From a bacterium (GTDB lineage Bacteria; Desulfobacterota; Deferrisomatia; Deferrisomatales; Deferrisomataceae), in the NCBI GenBank assembly GCA_027021615.1, contig JALUTY010000021.1, positions 62,001-126,000 of the forward strand: a DNA stretch of 64,000 nucleotides, written 5' to 3'. Below the pieces are notes generated by a model, which did no database searches, had not been told where the DNA came from, and worked only from the letters and a program-made list of their open reading frames with translations. A program made the position numbers and the translations under genes. This document shows, in pieces, positions 61,198 to 64,000 of this stretch; the first letter of the stretch is position 1, and every line of letters begins with the position of its first letter.

Positions 61198-61332
61198 ATG
61201 GTACGGAGCACTTGGTTGAAGCTATTTCGCCTGCAACGGCTCGTTCGGTTTTTCGCCCACCGCCTCGACGACTGGAGACGGCAGGGAGAGAACTATCTGG
61301 AGCACTGGCACCGACGGCGCCGGCTCCACTAG
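61198..61332 (+). CDS. Possible small basic protein, 44 aa
   Basis: MVRSTWLKLFRLQRLVRFF and HRLDDWRRQGENYLEHWHRR: a strongly basic amphipathic helical sequence ending in a run of Arg. No family recognised. Support is a promoter-like pair upstream and protein-like composition; the SD is weak (GGAGGG lies about 20 nt away). It is the only plus-strand candidate after position 15653 and is convergent with mobA. Confidence 0.35.
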   Translation: MVRSTWLKLFRLQRLVRFFAHRLDDWRRQGENYLEHWHRRRRLH

Positions 61333-61346
61333 CGGCCCGGACTGCC

Positions 61347-62009
61347 CTAACGGTTGGGCGGCTCTTTCTCGGGGTGGAACGCAGGCTGACCTTTCGGCTG
61401 GCTGCCGGCCAGGGCCAAGGCTCGCTCCACGTCCCCAGGACGGTTCAAGTTCAGAAACGTTCGCAGGTCCGGATCCACACGCCGCACCTCCCCCTCCCCG
61501 ACCTCCACGGTCCGCAACCGGGGAAATGCCCGTAGGATGCTGAGGTCGCCGGCAAGCACCCGCTCCAGGAACACCTCCAAAGCGTCCTCCCGGTACAAGG
61601 CACAGAGCGGCTCGTAGCCGGCCTCGACCCGGGGCACAACCGCCTGGGCCTCGTCCCGGCGGGACCAGAGCAGGGAGAGGACCCCTCGCCGGATCAAGGG
61701 CATGTCACAAGCGAGGCAGAGAACCCAAACGCCTGGGCCCAGGTTCTCCCGGGCCCAGGCGAGGGCCGTGGCAATCCCTCCGAGGGCGGCGGCGCCGGGG
61801 AACCGGTCTGGGACGGTGGGGATCCCCCGGTGGGCCAGATACTGCTGCCCCCCCACCACGGCCACCCGTTCGGCTAGCGGCTCCACAGCCGCCAGAACCC
61901 GCTCGATCAGGGGGACACCCAGAAACTCCATGCGCGCCTTGTCCCGGCCGCCCATGCGGCGCCCCTTGCCCCCCGCCAGGATCGCGGCCAAAGGAATCCG
62001 CTCCAGCAT
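61347..62009 (-). CDS. mobA: Molybdenum cofactor guanylyltransferase
   Basis: 220 aa. GTP-binding LAAILAGGKGRRMGGRDKA, VPDRFPGAAALGGI, and the Asp motif LCLACDMPLI. Converts Mo-molybdopterin to MGD for DMSO-reductase-type enzymes, so molybdoenzymes such as formate dehydrogenase or nitrate reductase are expected elsewhere. The C-terminal 20 residues are not conserved in type. Confidence 0.93.
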   Translation of the reverse strand: MLERIPLAAILAGGKGRRMGGRDKARMEFLGVPLIERVLAAVEPLAERVAVVGGQQYLAHRGIPTVPDRFPGAAALGGIATALAWARENLGPGVWVLCLACDMPLIRRGVLSLLWSRRDEAQAVVPRVEAGYEPLCALYREDALEVFLERVLAGDLSILRAFPRLRTVEVGEGEVRRVDPDLRTFLNLNRPGDVERALALAGSQPKGQPAFHPEKEPPNR

Positions 62010-62044
62010 GCTCCCTCTCCGGCCCTACCGAGAGGCGCGGGCGC

Positions 62045-62494
62045 TTACTCCTCCACTACCTCGTCGGGCAGCTCGTTCACGTCGTCCTCGCGCCAAGGAA
62101 AGTGCTCGGCCAGGACCTTGCCCACCTCTTCCACGGCGTAGACCAGGCCCTCGCCGAAGGCGCCTCGGGCGAACCGCTCGGCCATGCCGTCGCGGATGCT
62201 CTCCCACCCGGCCTGCCCCACGAACCGGTGCACCCCTTCGTCACCGAAGATGGCGAACCGACGCTCTGCGGTGGCCAGGTAGACGATCACGCCGTTGCGC
62301 TCCCGGGTCTCGTGCATGCCCAGCCGTGCGAAGGCCCGGCGGGCCGCCGCGAGGGGATCCCCCCGGGCCCGCCGGGAGATCACCACACGGATCTCGGCGC
62401 TGGTGCGCCGCTCGGCCTCGGCGATCGCGGTTTCCACCTGGCGCTTTTCCTCCGGGCTAAGGAACGCCGTCGGCCTCACCTTTCGCTCGGACAT
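62045..62494 (-). CDS. TPM-domain protein (short, cytosolic)
   Basis: 149 aa. TPM/TLP18.3 fold: FLSPEEKRQVETAIAEAERR, TSAEIRVVISRR, NGVIVYLATAERRFAIFGDEG and an acidic C-terminus. No signal peptide. Third gene of a lemA-ygcG-like-TPM set, spaced 3 bp from its neighbour. Function unknown; TPM domains in plants act in photosystem repair. Confidence 0.88.
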   Translation of the reverse strand: MSERKVRPTAFLSPEEKRQVETAIAEAERRTSAEIRVVISRRARGDPLAAARRAFARLGMHETRERNGVIVYLATAERRFAIFGDEGVHRFVGQAGWESIRDGMAERFARGAFGEGLVYAVEEVGKVLAEHFPWREDDVNELPDEVVEE

Positions 62495-62497
62495 GGT

Positions 62498-63277
62498 TCA
62501 CCACCCTCCACTGGCGCCGCCGCCGCCGAACCCCCCACCGCCGCCACCGAAGCCTCCCCCGCCGAACCCACCTCTGCCCCCGAAGCCCCCACCCGGGCCG
62601 AACCACCAGAATCCGCCGCGGTGCACCCCGCGGCCGCCGATGTGGGCCGAGCGCGACCGGGACGCGGCCGCCAGGAACAGCAGCACGAACAGGATGAAGG
62701 GAAAGATCCCCAGGACCTGGGGGGGCACGCCCTTGTCCTTCGCCTCGGGCAACGCCTCGAACTCCCCCCGGCTGGCCTTGTCCAGGGCGTTCACCGCGGC
62801 CAGGATGCCCCCGGCATAGTCCCCCTTTCGGAACCGGGGAGCCAGCACGTCCCGGATCACCCGGCCGGCCAGTACGTCGGGGATCGCCCCCTCCAGGCCG
62901 TACCCCACCTCGATCCGGACTTTACGCTCCTTCGGGAACACCAGCAGGATCAGCCCGTTGTCCCGCCCCTTCTGCCCGATCTTCCAGGCCTCGGCGAGCC
63001 GGATCGAGAAGTCCTCCAGATCCTCACCCTCCAGGCTCGGGAAGATCGCCACCGCGAACTGGTTCGAGGTGGCGCGCTCGATCTCCGCGAGTCGGGCCTC
63101 GATCCGGGCGCGTTCCTGGGGTTTCAGGAGTCCGGCGAAGTCGCTCACCCGCCCGAGGGGCCGGGGCGGCACCTCCAGGCCGGCGGCAGCCGCCGCAAAG
63201 GCGAGCCACACCACCCCCAAGATTCCAAGACGCGCCCCCCACCGACCGATGACCGACGACCGTAGACCGACCACCAC
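62498..63277 (-). CDS. Membrane TPM-domain protein with Gly-rich tail (YgcG-like)
   Basis: 259 aa, GTG start 2 bp after the lemA stop with GAGG in the lemA end. Signal-like N-terminus, TPM domain (about 40-165: VSDFAGLLKPQERARIEARL, NGLILLVFPKERKVRIEVGYG), one membrane helix (IFPFILFVLLFLAAASRS) and a Gly/Phe-rich tail (GGFGGRGGFGGGGFGGGG) ending ASGGW. Its first residues (VVGLRSSVIGRW) are encoded by a heptad array, so the N-terminus was probably changed by the repeat. Confidence 0.88.
   Translation of the reverse strand: MVVGLRSSVIGRWGARLGILGVVWLAFAAAAAGLEVPPRPLGRVSDFAGLLKPQERARIEARLAEIERATSNQFAVAIFPSLEGEDLEDFSIRLAEAWKIGQKGRDNGLILLVFPKERKVRIEVGYGLEGAIPDVLAGRVIRDVLAPRFRKGDYAGGILAAVNALDKASRGEFEALPEAKDKGVPPQVLGIFPFILFVLLFLAAASRSRSAHIGGRGVHRGGFWWFGPGGGFGGRGGFGGGGFGGGGGGFGGGGASGGW
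63241..63276 (-). repeat. Period-7 tandem array inside a coding N-terminus
   Basis: Plus strand GACCGAT, GACCGAC, GACCGTA, GACCGAC units, read in frame as the first codons of the YgcG-like gene. Confidence 0.8.
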
Positions 63278-63278
63278 G

Positions 63279-63869
63279 TCAGAACCTCACCTTGGGCACC
63301 TTCTGGGCGCCCTCCTCGGCCTGGAAGTAGGGCTTGGGCTCGAACCCGAACGCCCGGGCGAACAGGTTGGCTGGAAACGACCGGATCCGGGTGTTGTAGG
63401 CCCGGGCCGCCTCGTTGTACCGGGTGCGGGCCACGTTGATCCGGTTCTCGGTGCCCTCGAGCTGGGTCTGCAGGTCCAGGAAGTTCTGGTTTGCCTTGAG
63501 ATCAGGGTAGCGCTCGGCCACCGCCAGCAACCGCGACAGCGCCCCGGACAGGCCCTGCTGGGCCTTGCGGAACTGCTCGATGGCGCCCGGGGTGAGCCCC
63601 CGAGCGTCCACCCGGATCTGGCCCACCCGGCTACGGGCCTCAGTGACCTGGGTCAGCACGTCCTTCTCGTGGGCCGCATACCCCTTGACCGTCTCCACCA
63701 GGTTGGGGATCAGGTCGGCCCGCCGCTGGTAGGAGCTCTCCACGTCGGCCCAGGCCTTGGCCACCTGCTCCTCGGCCGCCACCAGCCCGTTGTAGGTCCC
63801 CTTGACCCACCCGTAGGCCAAGAGCACCGCCAGAACCACGGCGCCCAGCGCGATCCATCCCTTCTTCAT
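63279..63869 (-). CDS. lemA: LemA family protein
   Basis: 196 aa. One N-terminal membrane helix (WIALGAVVLAVLLAYGW) and a long helical domain with the family motif YQRRADLIPNLVETVKGYA, then AENRINVARTRYNEAARAYN-like region and FPANLFARAFGF. Usually found with TPM-domain partners as here. Start overlaps the selA stop by 4 bp; GGAGGAG SD. Role unclear. Confidence 0.94.
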   Translation of the reverse strand: MKKGWIALGAVVLAVLLAYGWVKGTYNGLVAAEEQVAKAWADVESSYQRRADLIPNLVETVKGYAAHEKDVLTQVTEARSRVGQIRVDARGLTPGAIEQFRKAQQGLSGALSRLLAVAERYPDLKANQNFLDLQTQLEGTENRINVARTRYNEAARAYNTRIRSFPANLFARAFGFEPKPYFQAEEGAQKVPKVRF

Positions 63870-64000
63870 CTTTGCTCCTCCGTCGAATCCAGAGCCCGGA
63901 CCACGGCGTCCACCAGCCCCGCTTCCTCTGCAGGCTCCACCGTGCGCGGGTCGAGAACCAAAACCCCCTCGCGCACCCGGCCCACCACCGGCGGCCGGCG
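63866..64000 (-). CDS. selA: L-seryl-tRNA(Sec) selenium transferase, C-terminal end only
   Basis: 44 residues to the stop, continuing beyond the window. PPVVGRVREGVLVLDPRTV is the SelA C-terminal signature (P-P-V-x-G-R-x-x-x-G-x-x-x-L-D-x-R-T). SelA makes Sec-tRNA from Ser-tRNA and selenophosphate. Presence indicates that the organism uses selenocysteine; selB is the expected neighbour. Confidence 0.82.
   Translation of the reverse strand, partial: RRPPVVGRVREGVLVLDPRTVEPAEEAGLVDAVVRALDSTEEQR

Overview
The window is a high-GC chromosomal segment of a Gram-negative, probably anaerobic bacterium. The best guess is a member of the former Deltaproteobacteria (Desulfobacterota, Desulfuromonadia/Deferrisomatales-like). 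This rests on a seven-heme cytochrome c in an operon with periplasmic thioredoxins, a Memo-family protein, a BKACE enzyme, a TRAP-TAXI transporter, a TatD/radical SAM fusion, the end of selA, PAS-rich histidine kinases and the style of the intergenic repeats. The taxonomy is inference. No phage, IS transposase, CRISPR array or plasmid function was seen.

Layout. 1-2827 (+): the 3' part of a Memo-family gene, gltX and a zinc-ribbon/FHA protein. 2877-6146 (-): a Ser/Thr signalling operon (kinase, FHA protein, PP2C phosphatase). 6328-13445 (+): a PhaR-like regulator, then an RpiR regulator, BKACE, class III aminotransferase and a two-gene TRAP-TAXI importer that look like one catabolic unit. 13446-15653: a 176-bp MITE-like element, a universal stress protein, and a head-to-head phosphoesterase/methyltransferase pair. 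15763-21190 (-): two histidine kinases, a PAS protein, a CheC-like protein and a 49-aa ORF. 21320-28344 (-): a nucleotide-sugar epimerase and dehydrogenase, a HEAT-repeat protein, three thioredoxin-like proteins and the seven-heme cytochrome. 29041-31847 (-): RNase P RNA, a zinc-ribbon coiled-coil protein, Nif3, a tRNA with anticodon CAT, and a HIT protein. 32192-41778 (-): a lipoprotein, pyrE, purF, purQ, purL, purB and a metallo-hydrolase. 41780-46140 (-): a lipid-type cluster (plsC, fatty acyl-AMP ligase, inositol-3-phosphate synthase, CDP-alcohol phosphatidyltransferase). 46276-47765 (-): purC and greA. 48288-60534 (-): a long housekeeping run, rplU-rpmA-obgE-proB-proA-nadD-rsfS-gpsA-tmk-holB-ricT-metG-tatD/rSAM, much of it joined by 4-bp stop/start overlaps. 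61347-64000 (-): mobA, two TPM-domain proteins, lemA and the end of selA.

The most unusual property is the intergenic DNA. The spacers are built from a small set of reused modules: a 187-bp palindromic repeat (five full copies and two fragments, both orientations), a 176-bp element with terminal inverted repeats (two copies, one with a likely CTAA target duplication), a GGCCCC hairpin module (three copies), and a cassette in which a period-7 tandem array, a GGGCCTTCGGCCC hairpin and a period-8 tandem array are chained. These arrays often abut start codons of biosynthetic genes and in several places run into coding sequence. I see this as the most likely undescribed system in the window. The inositol/FAAL lipid cluster, the RpiR-BKACE-TAXI cluster and the heptaheme-thioredoxin operon are the best functional leads.
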